The notes: a model not told the origin generated them from the sequence alone. A DNA stretch of 64,000 nt from Parietaria judaica (GCA_954871525.1 OX940862.1:10126501-10190500); one strand, 5' to 3'; shown: positions 46,734 through 60,609, counted from the stretch's first letter. A program made the numbers and translations.

Positions 46734-47170
46734 ATGAAAATCGATCGATTCGTAAATGTTAGTGTTTGCCGTTACTTTTCCAGGCTCAACGTTTCGGATT
46801 ATCATTCCTTTGGCGGGTTTTGCTCTCGATTTCAAGCCGGGCATGGCACGGTTACTGCTGTTGAGGGCCATGCAGAAGAGAAATAAGATATAAGTTGGTT
46901 TGTGATGGTTTTGCTTCACTATCGAATAAATGCATTCATTTTTTGTTTAATTTTGGGCAATTCAGTATTGGCTCATGTGTATAATATTTGTGTCGATGTA
47001 AGTAAATACTCTTTTGATTTAATCAAGGTTCTGTATCTATGTATCATGCATGTCTTACTTTGCAATTATTTTTGAAGCTCTTGGTTATTAATAATAAAAA
47101 TAGAATTGTTGAGTGTTTGTAAAGAATTTTCATAAGCTTATTTTTGTATTCATAAAAGTCGGTCCGATGT
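46734..47170. other. 3' flank of EXO70A1
   Basis: 3' UTR and AT-rich spacer. No gene seen. Confidence 0.5.
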
Positions 47171-47275
47171 CACGTAGAATCTCATTAAATTAATACTCGA
47201 TAAATTAAAATAAATTAATCGAAGGTATAATAAAATTTGCTAATTGGGATCTTACTAATTTATAGAATTTTACTG
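47171..47275. mobile_element. Emigrant-like MITE remnant, ~105 bp
   Basis: The left end CACGTAGAATCTCATTAAAT and the reverse complement of the right end CAGTAAAATTCTATAAATTA both approximate the Emigrant/Lemi terminal repeat (CAGTAAAACCTCTATAAATT). The right flank is TA, the left flank is degraded. Confidence 0.6.
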
Positions 47276-47544
47276 TATTTTCATTTTGTAATATTTTTGG
47301 CCCCCCGTCACGGAAGATTAGGAGAAAAAAAATGATATTTTCAAACCGGGGCCGGTTGCAATAGAGCTGAAAAAACCGAGATCGAGAAGAAGAAAAAATC
47401 CGGTACTCGGTTCTGGTTTTACCCTTATAATTGAGTATGGGAGTGAGTAAAAGATTAGATTTTTGTGGATGAATTATGTTAAGAATAGAATAGAATAGGA
47501 AAATATTTATAGCCCATCACATGCAAAGTAAAGAGAAGTCAACA

Positions 47545-47682
47545 ATGGCTTGTAACGAGAACCATTCAAGCAAAGCTCTCGGTGTGAATGGCCGAGCATT
47601 GACCACGTCGCACATCTCCAGCCCATGCACTTCTCATATCCTCCTCCTCCATTTCTTCTTCTTCTTCGTCTTCCTCCGATAA
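47545..47682 (+). CDS. Possible upstream ORF, 45 codons
   Basis: An ATG-started frame (MACNENHSSKALGVNGRALT, then a Phe-rich end from TTC repeats) lies between a TATTTATA-like box at about 47503 and the start codon of the NTF2-like gene at 47756. If transcription starts near 47530, it would be the first frame on the mRNA. It could also be a chance frame. Confidence 0.3.
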   Translation: MACNENHSSKALGVNGRALTTSHISSPCTSHILLLHFFFFFVFLR

Positions 47683-47755
47683 TCTCGTTCTGCGTATCGA
47701 AACCTGCGTGATAATAAGCGCACTCGAAGATCAGCATCATCGGAGTCTGGGCGGA

Positions 47756-50066
47756 ATGGGAAACGAGTCAGAGGCCGAGAAGACTGGTTTGTCCCTTTGC
47801 CTTGTGGTTTACTTTTGGGTATTCACTGGCAACTCTTCCTTCTTCTTTCGCTCTCTTTTGTTGCCCTAATTCATCTTCATCACCATCACCATCTCCAGAG
47901 GAAGGAGGAGGAGGAGAAGCACAAGGATGCAAGTGCGAGAATGGGGTTTGCAAATTCGTCCCCAAAAAGCGTCTCAGTGATCACATAATCCCTCACATCC
48001 TCAATCTGTACGTTTTCGACCTCTTCATTATGTACTTTTAGAGATGCTAAAATAAAACTGAATTACCTACTTTCAGCAAACGACATAGTTTTGCAGAAAC
48101 GACGGTTTATAGAAAGGAGACTAAATAGTTCTTAAGTTCTTATAAATGGGTCATTTCTATTTGCTCCGCCTATATGCTCGAAAATTAGCGCTACAACATA
48201 TACATGTGAAATTCCCGAAACACCCGTCACTATATGCGTCGGGTTTTTATACCGATTTTAGAGAATTATTCTTCAAAACTATGTGAGTTTGGCCTAAATC
48301 CCCCAATCAAAGACGAAATAAAAAATGCAAAAAATAAAACGTGACATGGAGAAATATCGTTGTTCAACCCTAAGGACGAGGGGTTTACCACCTTCCTTTC
48401 AAGTTTCAACGCCCACGACCCATGTTTCTGGTTGACCAGCTTGACTTCTTTGCGTCGAGTCTTCGTAACAGTTGTGGTCAATTAGGCTTCACAGCTCAAC
48501 ATGTAGTAATTTTAACTTCTCGCGGGGTTCTGCCTATATAAAAAAGAGTCGAAGAGGGTCCAATACCGCAAAGTCAAAGTTGATTAAGATTTGAAGATGA
48601 ATAAAAAAATCTACATCAGATTGTTTTGAGTTTTTACAAAATGATCTTCTGCTATAAGAATTCGAAAAACCGTGAAAAACACCGCAAATTAGAACTCGAT
48701 TGACCCAAACGTGTAGTAACCAAGTGAAGTACTTGTGTGATTTTGGATTTCAAAGAAGTTCTGTTGCAAGTTTGCTACGTTTTACGGTAAAGAGGTTTAA
48801 TTGTTTCCAAATATTTGACTCAGATATGCTTCCACTGCAACTCCTAAGGATTTCGAAATCTACGCTCCAGAAGCCTCGTTCGAGGATCCACTAATGTGCG
48901 CTCATGGGTACGTGGTGGCCATCCGATCACCTTATACATTAATTTGAAATTCGGTTTTTAAGATCCTTAGTAGGGTTTCAAAGTCTACTGATTGCTCTGA
49001 AACATGAAATATTATTGCAAGCTTATGCTTTTTCGATTTCTTTTCGACGATACCTTATCATAATTTGGCAGAAATTATGTCAATTGGTAGATATTGATGA
49101 TCTTTTAGTTTATCATTAAGTTATGGGTACATTTCCATTGTCAGTGTCCTGGTATATAATTGAAGTTGGTATATTTTGTTGTATGTTCTATACGACGTAA
49201 AATCTAGTTAATATATATAGATTTTTTTCTATTTACATGTTTATTGTCTTGTGGAAGTGCACGGTTTTGACTCGTTTGAACTGAACTGTTGTTTCCACAG
49301 GGTGAAGCAGATCAAGTCCGCATTTTATTCGATTCCCAAGGTGTAGTTTCTATGATGAATTTTCGACAATTCAATCTTCATGAGATTAATAAGAAACATT
49401 CATTGTCATATTTTTGCTGAATCAAAAAACACACGAATAATTTCTCATGTTTCCGCTTTAATATATATTTTTATTTGTTTCTCATTTCTATCAGGTCTTT
49501 AGCAAATCACAAATTGTAGAATACACCGTCAAGGAGAAAATTACCTCACCGGGAAACGGCGAGGTTCGATAACAATTGTAGCACGATTAAGATATTATCA
49601 AGGGTTAATTAAAATTTTTATTATTATTTGTTTTGGTCTCATGGAAATTTAATTTATGATCAATCCAGGTGTTAATTGATAACAAGCAGTACTACAAGTT
49701 CTGGGGAAGAAACATAGACGTGATATCGCTCATCAAGCTGTCCGTTGCAGACGGAAAAGTCGTCCGTCACGAAGATTGGTACTTCTTCTTATTGAATTTT
49801 AATTATCAGTGTTGATTTAATCCACTTGATTATATTTAAATTTACATAATTTCAATTGACTAGATTGATTCTAAATTAAAGTTAATAGAACTCTTCTTGA
49901 ATCGTATGACTCAGTAACTAGTGATTGCAGGTGGGACAAGAAGCCTCTTTTGAACAAAGAAACGGTGTGGGTCCCCCTTCTTGGTCGCCTCATCGAGATC
50001 ACTCGTCGAGGTTCGATGCTCGCAACTCATGCAATGATGGGCTTCGGGAAGGATCCATCGGAGTGA
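47756..50066 (+). CDS. NTF2-like-fold protein of unknown function
   Basis: Seven exons, 47756-47786, 47899-48007, 48824-48907, 49301-49340, 49495-49563, 49669-49778 and 49931-50066, join to 192 residues. All splice sites are GT-AG and phases agree. The N-terminal 20 residues are acidic and Gly-rich, followed by a Cys cluster (C21, C23, C28 in GCKCENGVC). Then comes HIIPHILNLYAS, a helix, and the segment DFEIYAPEASFEDPLMCAHGVKQIKSAFYSIPK, which looks like the core of an NTF2/SnoaL-like cone fold, followed by strands (YYKFWGRNIDVISLIKL, KVVRHEDWWD). The end RRGSMLATHAMMGFGKDPSE is conserved in plant proteins I recall, all uncharacterised. No targeting signal is obvious. The function is unknown. 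Confidence 0.85.
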
Positions 50067-50306
50067 AAACTGTCGATCCCGGCTGAATGTGTACAGAGAG
50101 CAAGTGAAATATAAAAGTGTGATATCAAATGTTGATTAGTTTTTTTTTGTTGTTAAAAAAAAACGGAACGGGGTTATTAATTAGCATGTTCGGATTAACA
50201 AGTTTGGAAAATTAAGCGAAAATGAATTTTTAGATCATGTTCGGAGTTATTGTATAACGATAACATACATTCTATACGGCAATAAATTTGGTATTCGGCA
50301 CAAGAT

Positions 50307-50331
50307 GGGAAGGATCCATCGGAGTGAAAAC
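50307..50331 (+). repeat. 25-bp copy of the NTF2-like gene's 3' end
   Basis: Positions 50307-50331 repeat 50046-50070 exactly, covering the last codons and the stop (GGATCCATCGGAGTGAAAAC within). Flanking sequences differ, so only a short stretch was copied or retained. Confidence 0.88.
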
Positions 50332-51289
50332 CGCCAGCAAAGACGGAAGACAGTGACGTGATCGTGGATCATGGTTGAAGAGTCACTGTGTGATTACGGT
50401 TTTTTGTTCACGAAAACCAAGCTTGGATGATTAGTTTGGTGTGTGATCAAAGGTTTTTCAAGAATTTATCCTATTAGATTAATTAGGAAAAATTTCTATT
50501 TAATTATGGATTTATGATCATAAGCTTGTAGAATATTTTGTATAATCATGCTATATATCTTTGACATGCACAGCAGATTGCAACGAATGATAAGAGAGAA
50601 AATGGATGATTAGTTGATCTCATATTTTTTCACTTGAATGATAAATTGGACCAAAAACTATATCCAAATTATTTATTTGTCATGGTCATATTAATATGGA
50701 TAAAGAAAAAAGAAAAAAAAAAGGAGTAGGACAAAAATTAGAAGCAAAAAAAAAATCCATACTATTTATTTGTCAATTGTCATGTGATAAATTCATGGTA
50801 AAACATATTTTTAATATGGAAAATTATTGTTATATTTACTAAAAATAGTCTAACAAGGTTGTATAAAGATATATAACATAATCAAGCATGTAAATTATAT
50901 TTATAGTAAGAAGTGGAGTATGTAGTAAAAGGCATTAAAATGACCACTTTGGATCCTCTCATCATATAAGAAAACAAATTTGCTTTGTTGCTTTGAATGC
51001 TTGGTTCCAAGCCGGTCAATGCAATATTGGTGTCTCATGCACATGAAGAATCTCTCGTATATGTGTGTGTCATATATGTATATATATATCGATAATATTA
51101 CTTTTGAAGAAAAGAAAATGACCAAACAATGATTGAAAGCAACATGATAGCATGTAAATATGTTTTTATATATAAATAATTAATTCACCACATTCTCCTT
51201 AACCTTGAGGCCATATTCTCTTGTCTTTTTGACTAGTCATCTCAAAGCTTTAGCCTTTAAACTCTCTGAACAACCCACCGAGCAATGCC

Positions 51290-51291
<2 letters not shown>

Positions 51292-51348
<57 letters not shown>
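51292..51348. repeat. (CT)n microsatellite, ~28 units
   Basis: An uninterrupted CT dinucleotide run. Confidence 0.97.
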
Positions 51349-51350
<2 letters not shown>

Positions 51351-52436
51351 AATAATTTAATAATATTGTTGATTATATAGCTTATATGTATGGAGCTCAT
51401 GATCATGGATTACCAAAAAGTTTGATGAAGAGAGAGAATGAGTGAGAGTGAAGGTATTTCTTTCTTTCTTTCAATTATGGATTGATAATTCAAGAGAGTT
51501 TTGGGGATCTGAGCTTGAATTTCCCATACTTTCATGCAAAAAAAACCCTACTTTCTTTTTCTTTTTCGCTCTCATAAAAGAAGAGCTTTTTAAAGTTGAT
51601 TCCTTTGTTGTTGTTGTTGTAACTCTCTCTCTCTCTCTCTCTCTCTCTTCCTTTATTTGCCTCTCTTTCCATAAAGACTGCAAAAGCCATACCTGTGGAA
51701 ACTTTGTCTGCTTTGCCATCTTTTGATATTAATACCACAATTTTATTTATCTCACAACAATATTATTTTCTACATGAAATGAATATGATGAATGAATAGG
51801 GCGAGGCAGTTGCAATTAAATAGAAAAGTTGAAATGCCTTTACGAAAAGTATGTGATTATAGTAGTGAGTGATTTGAAAATACTTTATATATATATATAT
51901 GTATATTGGCATAAAATGGATCCTAAAAAGAATAGATTTAAAGGGGTCCATATACTTTTTGCATTGGTGTTTCCTTTTTCCATTGCTTTCTTTTTCTTTT
52001 TGTCCTTTTTCTCAATCGTAATCATTTCTAGATCATGTTCCTAAGATCATATGTCGTGACGGCTAGATCGGCCCACATTTTCTTTACTAATCAAACAACC
52101 TTTGGATGTGTGTAGATCAGTCATAGGGGGTTTATATTAAGTTAATAGCGGCATATATACGCAAGTTGTTAAAAGTGCAATGATATAGTCATTTTTTTAG
52201 TTTTTTCTTATGACATATATTTTAAAGTTGAGTTTAAACTGCAGAGTATATATGTACCAAGGTTTATTTTATTGCAGATTTTGAGAAATTCATCTATGTT
52301 CTAAAAGCGTTAAGTTCTATATAAAAAAATATTAAATAAAAGTTCGAATGCTCTAAGATGCAATTTCCTGATCATAGAAAAATATAACAAATGTCGAACT
52401 AAGAAATTATGTCTAACAACACTCTGATTTATGATT

Positions 52437-52520
52437 CGAAGAAGAAGAAGAAGAAGAAGAAGAAGAAGAAGAAGAAGAAGAAGAAGAAGAAGAAGAAGAA
52501 GAAGAAGAAGAAGAAGAAGA
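52437..52520. repeat. (GAA)n microsatellite, ~28 units
   Basis: An uninterrupted GAA trinucleotide run of about 84 bp in intergenic DNA. Confidence 0.97.
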
Positions 52521-54919
52521 AATGGTGGTAAAAGTACTTATATTTTAATAGCACTTAATGCCGTTAAAAAATAGATGAATTTTTCAAAATTTGGAGTAAA
52601 ACACGAATTGGGTTTATAAGATCCGCAATAAAATCCAACTTAGGTATATGTCACTGAGAAAAAAATTGGTTCTAAATTGTTCTACTTTTGAATAACTTGA
52701 ATATATATGCCGCTATAAATATAGTATATGTTTAAATATTATATATATACCAACAAAAGACAGCAAGCAGAATGTCTTAGATCAGAAAAGAAAAGGTTCA
52801 TTAATCCATCTTTACATGTCATGATGGACCCTCCTTGTTGAGAATGTAAGAATTGAGCTTTAAGAGTAACATTTTAAAATCTAGGAAAAGCCAAAGGGAT
52901 AAAGTATAGTAAATTATATAATGGATAAACATTAGGGAATCAAATAGAATAAATGAAAGAGTTATCGACTGTAACGTGTTTTTAAACTTTGTATGTTGGT
53001 GTAATTTTTGCATTGAATTTCAATTTATAGCTATTGTGATTCTATATATTCAGAATAGAGACGAAAAATGTTAATTTATGCTCTACATGTGACTTAGTTA
53101 TGTTTTTGTCAATTATTTACCGCTCGAGATCAATATATTAGGTTATATGACTATTTTGAAGCAATTAGTGGATTCACTTACTCAACAACGGCTACGATTA
53201 TACTCCCATAAGATATCGAAAAAAGAATTTAGTATTGGTGAAAATACTCTCGGACAACAAATTTAAGTATATGCACAAGTTGAAAGTTTCCATTATTTTT
53301 TTAACGGCTTAGGCGGCGATATGATTTAAAAAAATCAAATTAAAAAGGCATTATTGTAATAAAACTAAATTATATAACAAAATGCATTAACATGTAAAGT
53401 TTATAGCAAAAAGACTCCGAATTAATCTTAATAAAAAGGGGTAATATATGTAGAGCCAATTAAGGTGTATATAAAGTTAGTGAGGTTAGGTAGTTCGACT
53501 CAAAATTGAAACTCAAATTAAAAAATCAATTAAGATAATTAGCTATAAAATACTTTGGCATGCGACTTGTTACCTCCAATCATATACTATAGTGAATCTC
53601 CTTTAAGAAGGAAAGTTCTTGAATAAAAAATTTACTTAATTATATAATGTGATTGTTATATGATTATTAAACAAAGCGATCTTATTTTTTCAAATTTGAT
53701 GGGAAAATATAGAGGATGAAGATTGAATTTAGTAGGCACTCTGAGTAGGTGAGCGCAGAACTACATGTTTAGCCTCATAATAAAATGCTTTGTTTAGTCA
53801 TATATTACAAATATATTTATTTATGGAAGTTTCTGATAATCATATACATGACACATTATTACAGTATATAATTTTATTGGCTATACTATATATCAATCAA
53901 TCCACGATAATGATTACAGGCCAATAATGGGAACTGAGCTCGAGGTTTTGTCTCATGCATGTCTGAGATGATGAGGCCACTTCTTATCGGATATTCATTA
54001 AAATTACGAACGAATAAAGAGAAAGCTTCAATAATTAGGGTTATTATTTTCTTAGAAAATAATTATAGGAGGACATTAAAGCTTAATTTGTTATGACTGG
54101 AATCAGTTATCCTATACATTAAACAAATATTCACATGCATAGCATAAATTCAGACTTGTATCGTATTTTATATGTAATCTTTTATATTTTCATTCATATT
54201 TTTTTGGATTATAATTTGCTAAAAAATCACATACATCACGACCAAACAATTAGGTAATTAGATTATGTAAAAATTGAAAGGAAAATAAATCATACTCCTC
54301 ATTTTCCGTGAATTATTTTTTTAAAGTAAAATTTGACGATCATAAATTTCAGAAAATGAAGTCTAACTCTAACCCCAACTAAGGTAACATCCGAAAAAAT
54401 AAAAGAAGATTTTCGTGAGATACTAATATCTCATCTTATAGTACTACATATTTCAACATATATATACATATTTAGTGACACGTACTAGTGCCAATACATA
54501 GAAATGATCACATAAATATTGGGGGTGTAATATGCTTTTTTAAAAAGATAAATGTATGCGAGAGAAATTATAATTAATATGATATCAATAGTCAATCTAT
54601 TAGGCATATAGTTTGACATGTTGATGACATTATTTGATTAATTTTATACATAATATTTATATACAAATATTCATAATTTGTAATATATAGCCGTTATAGG
54701 TACACAGTGAGCTTAACCCTAAGCATAGTGGTTAGCTAAATTAGAGCACTCATGTTTCCATATCAAATGTGAGGTCCATATAATCTATAATTTAGAGAGA
54801 TATTAATCTATAATCTATAATTGGGACCATGAAATTTTATTAATTTAGGGAGATATTAATTTATCGATAAATTAATATATTTTATTAATTTATAGAGGTA
54901 TTTTATCATAATTCTAAAA

Positions 54920-55445
54920 TTTAAATTTAATGAGATGAATTCAGTGAATTATATTCAATTGGTAAGGAACAGTGAGCATATTTATTGTTTGTTAACGATT
55001 AAATACAATTCATTATATATCCTTTATGACAATGGAATTGAAGATACGATACAATGGCGTTGGAACCAATTTTGCGTAAAGACGCACTCATTGCATCTAG
55101 GACTTGAAAACTTTTTGGTGCAGTTCAAGAACACGACTCCTCAACTTTTTGATGGGATCATAAAAATTAGAGATGCACTCCACCAAGATTTAAGTTTTAA
55201 GACAAAACAAGCAATGTTAAAAATGTATTTCTCTAAATCGTCTTAGATATTTATGTAATTTTCAAGTATTAGTAATTTATGATATTATTGGGACCATAGT
55301 TTTATATAGAGCTCTCAAAAAAAGTATTATTTTATTATCTTATCGAGATAGATCATTTTACACTAGCCCAAGTCGGAACCGGACAAAATTATTATCTTAG
55401 AGAGATTAATAATTTAACGAGTACTAATTTATAGAGGTTTTACTG
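54920..55445 (+). mobile_element. Lemi/Emigrant-type pogo-like transposon remnant
   Basis: The right end at 55420-55445 is, on the minus strand, CAGTAAAACCTCTATAAATT, which matches the Emigrant/Lemi terminal repeat, and it is followed by the dinucleotide TA. GGGACCATA and CTTAGAGAGATTAAT text inside is also typical. An open frame at 54935-55246 (103 residues, ending KMYFSKSS) could be the C-terminal end of a transposase; this link is inferred from position, not from a clear domain. The left half is degraded into repeated ATAATCTATAAT and GAGATATTAATTTA text, and no left terminus is defined. Confidence 0.65.
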
Positions 55446-58400
55446 TAGTGACATAAATATAGATAGGGATAAATTGATATTTGATTATTAATAATTTTGA
55501 TTAAATATCATTTTTATCCAGTCTTGATTTAAAATAGCGTTATTGTTATCACAATTGATTCAACAAATTAATAACTTTAATAATAATATAATAAATTATC
55601 GGATCTCTAACTTATTAATCTCCAACTTTATCAACGTAGTTAGTAATGAATCATGCATTGCTTTTGAGAGGTTCTTAGTTATAACTTATAAGTACTTGTC
55701 TTCTGTTGTAGGCTATATCAATCATGATCACAAATGTGAAATCTCGATTTTTGAATTCGGATTTTGAAAATGCGACTCGGTTGGTTGTTATTTTTCCGAT
55801 ACCCAAAAAAAATACGACTCGACTGGTTGTTATTTTTCCGATTCCCAAAAATTTAGATATGGTTTCTGGATATATGAAAAAAAATCCGGATATTAACAAG
55901 GTATACAAACATGCATATTATTACATATATAATTGGTATAATATCATATATGTCATGACTCCACTATGCACTATCTGCTAGTAACCTATGGAAGTATTAG
56001 CATATGCATACCTTATTTGATGAATTAATTGTTAATTAATAATTAATACACATGTTTATGCCACAAAATATTATTTATACATTACCTGCTCTCACTAGAG
56101 AGAACAGCATGAAACTTTTGACAAATTAAATATAGTGATCTGTCAGCTTGTATATTTTAATTAGCATATAATATACAGTGATTGGATTTGTAGTACTAGA
56201 TATAATTGTCAGCATAATTTGATTAGGTAGTAAAGTAAGATTTGGACTCTATTATGATAATTAACTAATTATTTGTACCGTTTGATCATAACATATTGTT
56301 AAACCCTAAAAGTTTTGCTTAACATTATATAACTTTAATTTACCTTCTTTAAGTAAGAAAATCCTAAAACATATCTTAATTTTCACATAATTTTTTTTCA
56401 CAAGATTAATGTGATTGAAATTCATAATAAAATTTGATAACTCCACTCATTTCATTTGGAAATTTTCTTTTTATTTATTAAAATTTCAGTGAGAAAATTA
56501 GGGTTTCTTTCAGGTAGAGGAAGGTATATTTTTGGTAGCTTAAATTTCAATGACCAAGCTCTCTAAAATTGACCATGACCCTTTTTCCTTTTCGTGTACT
56601 TTCACTTTCCTTTTTTGCCTTTTTCTAAATTTTCATTTCCCTCTTTAATTATTATTTCAACTCTTTTTCAAGATATTATTTTTCATTTATATCTCCTCAT
56701 TGAGTAAGAATATGGATTAAATGCTTCACATACAGATCATCATGTTTTCTGGCTTCAACACAATGAAGAGATAAACAGGACAATTACTCCTCTAATTATA
56801 AATCCCAAGCCTAACACGGTATTCGTCCGCCATAAATCAAATAAGTATGAGATATAGTCACGAGACAAATGCTTTTCATCTCATAACTGAGTTCAAAAAA
56901 CTCAATATATAAGACACAAAGTTACAATTTCCATATATATATATATTATATATATATATGATGTTGTAAATATGGTATCTGCTTCCGGATCGGCCAATTC
57001 GGCAAAATTTTAGAATCAGGAATTTTAGGTCAAAAAAGTCTAGATTTGAAAATTTTAAAATCCGAATTTATCCGGAACCAAAAAATTTGGTCACGTGTTT
57101 CTATTTATTAGAATGTTCATAGTTTTAATAACTAAAGTAAAATTATTATAGTATATATACTATATTCGGATGAAATTCAGAATCTGAAGCTCTGGTTCCT
57201 GATTTTACCTTACCCGGAAAAAAAGTACTTTTTTTTTGGCACATTATAATTACAACATTATAATATATATATATATGTATAAATGTATGTATGTATACTG
57301 TATCTTTGAACTATACATAATTCACATAAGCTTATATATTTGTCTAATTGTAAATTATTATATTAATACAAAGCAATGCGGATGCCACAAAGGAGCCCAC
57401 ACACTAGTTTGATCAATCATATGCTTTAATAGCCACATTACAAAATCATAAATTATAGTTAAGATATGAAAACAAATTTCAAATATTACAAAGTAAGGAA
57501 GTCTTTATATGGTCTAAAGAGAGATGCTTGTCTTTACTTCTAATATACTTGCTCTTCTTTATGGCCTTTTATCCAATTCTTTTGAAAGATATATAGATCA
57601 GAAGCTACTATAAGATTTAAATTAAAACAAAGAATATATCAATGCAAAAGTAAAAAATCCAAATTTAATTCATGATATAAAAAGTGTCACACTTAGTTTC
57701 TAAAAATTCCCCATCGGATTTTTTCCTTTTTTTTCTTTCTTCTTTCACTTTACTTCTTTTAGAGTGTTCAAAGTTTAGAACTTCCTTTGCATAACTCTTA
57801 CGTTTTGAATCGTACTTCATAAAAAATTCTGACTTCTTTTTTAACACACGACATATTCTACGTAATAATAATTTAAATAATTAAATAGCTATTTTTAGCT
57901 GTAACAAGAATAAATACATATATGTGCCTATGCTCAAACAAACACGTAATATTTTCACATTAGATATAAGAAAAAACACATTAACATAAAGTAAGAATCA
58001 TGAACATGTACAATCATTTGATCATATATATATATTAGAAACTTATAATGTATTAATATATATATATTAATATATATATATGTGTGTATATATATTCCTT
58101 TTCTTTTTCTTTTTCTCTATTTTTTTTTGACGAGAAAGGTACATATCTCTAGCTGGACCAAAGCTCATTTTCGCTTTTAGGGAACATTTACAAGTTGAGA
58201 AGACTGTTTGCGGGTCACATATAATTACATGATTCGTAATGCCATTAATCACAAACGTTTGATCAATAAAAAATAAAATAAACCCAGTTATCATTTATAA
58301 ATATTTTCAATTTATCCTCTGCTTTTGCACCATTGACGATCCATTAATTTTCGATTTGCCACCTTATCTAGAACATAATTTAGAGATACTAAAAAAAATG

Positions 58401-60609
58401 ATATTTGACGTACAATAAGCCAAAACACATAACTATCTTTTAGATATATTGTCGAGAGTTAAAGAAGATAATTGTGGCTTGTATTACGTATAAAATACTT
58501 TTTTATACTAAAATATCTTGGAGGTCTACACACAAGATTAATACTAAAAAGAATACTATTAATACGAGTAGAAGTAATTAAGCAACAAAAGAGTGTAAAC
58601 TTAGCAAATAGTTTGAGCTACTTAATTATGCTTGCTCCTATTTCTGGAAATACAGCAACAAAATCAGAGTCTGGTTCCGGATTTGGCATTTCTGCCGAAA
58701 TCCTGAACCAGCATATTTAGAAATTCGGTTTTGGAAAAGAAAAGAATACCATAATTCAATATTTGGTTTCTATTTTTATAATATTTTTTTTATATTTCAA
58801 ATTTAAAAGTGTAACTTTTACATAATAACATTAGGCCCTAATTTGTTACAAAAGTTTTTTTTTTAATAAAAAAAAAACCCCTCCATAAATAAAAAGTTAT
58901 TAAAATAAGATAATAAAATTATTGAAATGGGATATTTTGTGATCGCTTTCGTCATCATAGTCATCATTATCTCTCAACATATATAACTCCATTCCACGGA
59001 ATTGAAAGATCCATATAAGTAGCGAGATTGATATGTAAAGTAGATAGAATTTGTATAAGAGGAGCACCGAAACGTGAGTTAAATGAGTATATACGGATAA
59101 AATGATAAATTTTCAAAATTGTGGATCGAACCAGTAATATAACGGCAATGTGAGATACGATTTTTTCCTGATTCACCAGTGGCTTTTCGGATTTTATCCC
59201 GAAAATATAGCACTCCGGAGTGCTGCTTGCTACTTTAGTTGCAAAAACTAAGACTATATCTCTTTGTCTATTATATCTCTCTTATATCTAATAAACCACA
59301 TATTAACACAATATAAGTCGAGGATCTCCATAAGTAGCAAGGAGAGCACGTTCGTGCTTTGTGAAAAAAAGAACACAAAACCATATATAGATCGATATAG
59401 ATATGTATAATGAATGTATAGTCAGTGATAGTCCAACTTCAAAAGATGGAAACTTGGGGTTTGTGTACGTAGTGTTGCACTACAATGTATCTTTATCACC
59501 TGTGACTTTTGGTCCACAGTGGGATTTAAAGTGTGTGACCACTATAGATTTTCTTGGAATTAATGAAGCAACTATATTTATATATATAGTGTACTTCATA
59601 ACATGTATACGTTCATATATACTACCTTATAACGTGTGTATTAAAGGGTCACCTATATATATAGCTAGCTACATCTCTATGCAATGCCACTCGAGATTCC
59701 ATTATAAAATCCTAGAGAAAGGCAGTGCTTAACTTAAACTAATTAATAACTATGAATAGTGAAACTAAGTGATTAATAAAATATTGACAATGTTCATCAC
59801 CACTTGCTTACCACATCATCATTGTTCTTTGAGCCAATAAAATTCCGATACGCTATCTTTTGGAGGAGATTAGGCGTGGAACCGAAAACTAATTAATTAA
59901 TTATTTTGTTCTTCATAAAAAATATTTTTGAGTCATGACCGTGGTTAATTAAGTTGATAGCACATTAGTCGAATTGATGAAATTGCCTTACAAAATAACT
60001 AAACAAAATAGTACTCCTCAAGGCACAAACTAAGTTATTACTTACACCCTTAAATGCAATTCATATTAATTAAATAAAATGCATGCGGTCAAAACAAGTA
60101 CCGTACGTGTGTATATATATATACATATATTAGATATAATATTCATGCAACCATCGTTAAATATATTTTAGTATTCAAGATTTATATGGTGACTTAAGCT
60201 AATTTAATTCAAATTATATTCTCTTTTCTTATTTGGTTGGTGTAAGATTTTGGACGTACGTACTCAACTTATTAAAGATCATATGTGACATATATCTATA
60301 TAGCTAAAAAGACAACGAGTACGGAATTAATATATAAAGATACTTGAAAATTGAAATGCAAAATCGCTTCATAATTCTAAAAAAAACATAAACATAATTT
60401 ACATGTCATTACAATTATATATATGTTGAAAAACAAAAACAAAAACAAAAACAAAAACCAAAGAAAATTACCACTGTTTACCCGATTAATATAACTTCTT
60501 ACGTTACAACCCTTAAAACTATAACCCCATAATTATATAACAAAAAAAAACTACAACGTAATAATAAAAGTTAATTAACCAATCCCCCTCCACCAATCAC
60601 AGTTAAGGA
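55446..60609. other. Gene-poor AT-rich region
   Basis: No protein or RNA gene could be supported. Positions 56960-57230 and 58640-58740 contain repeated CCGGA / GATTT / GGTTCC text in both orientations, probably from one old transposon family. TA microsatellites lie at 56933-56960 and 58023-58095. The right end is the 3' flank of the SMXL gene. Confidence 0.4.

Larger units (their letters stand above)
50332..54919. other. Gene-poor AT-rich region
   Basis: No protein gene could be supported. It contains a CT microsatellite (51292-51348), a shorter one near 51621-51650, and a GAA run (52437-52520). The segment 51240-51740 looks like a transcribed leader (CT-rich, with a possible GTATTT donor near 51453), but I could not build a gene or a miRNA hairpin from it. 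Confidence 0.4.

Noticed and set aside
51240..51740. microRNA precursor in the CT-rich leader-like segment
   Set aside because: I compared it by eye with the common conserved plant miRNAs I remember and saw neither a match nor a long hairpin.
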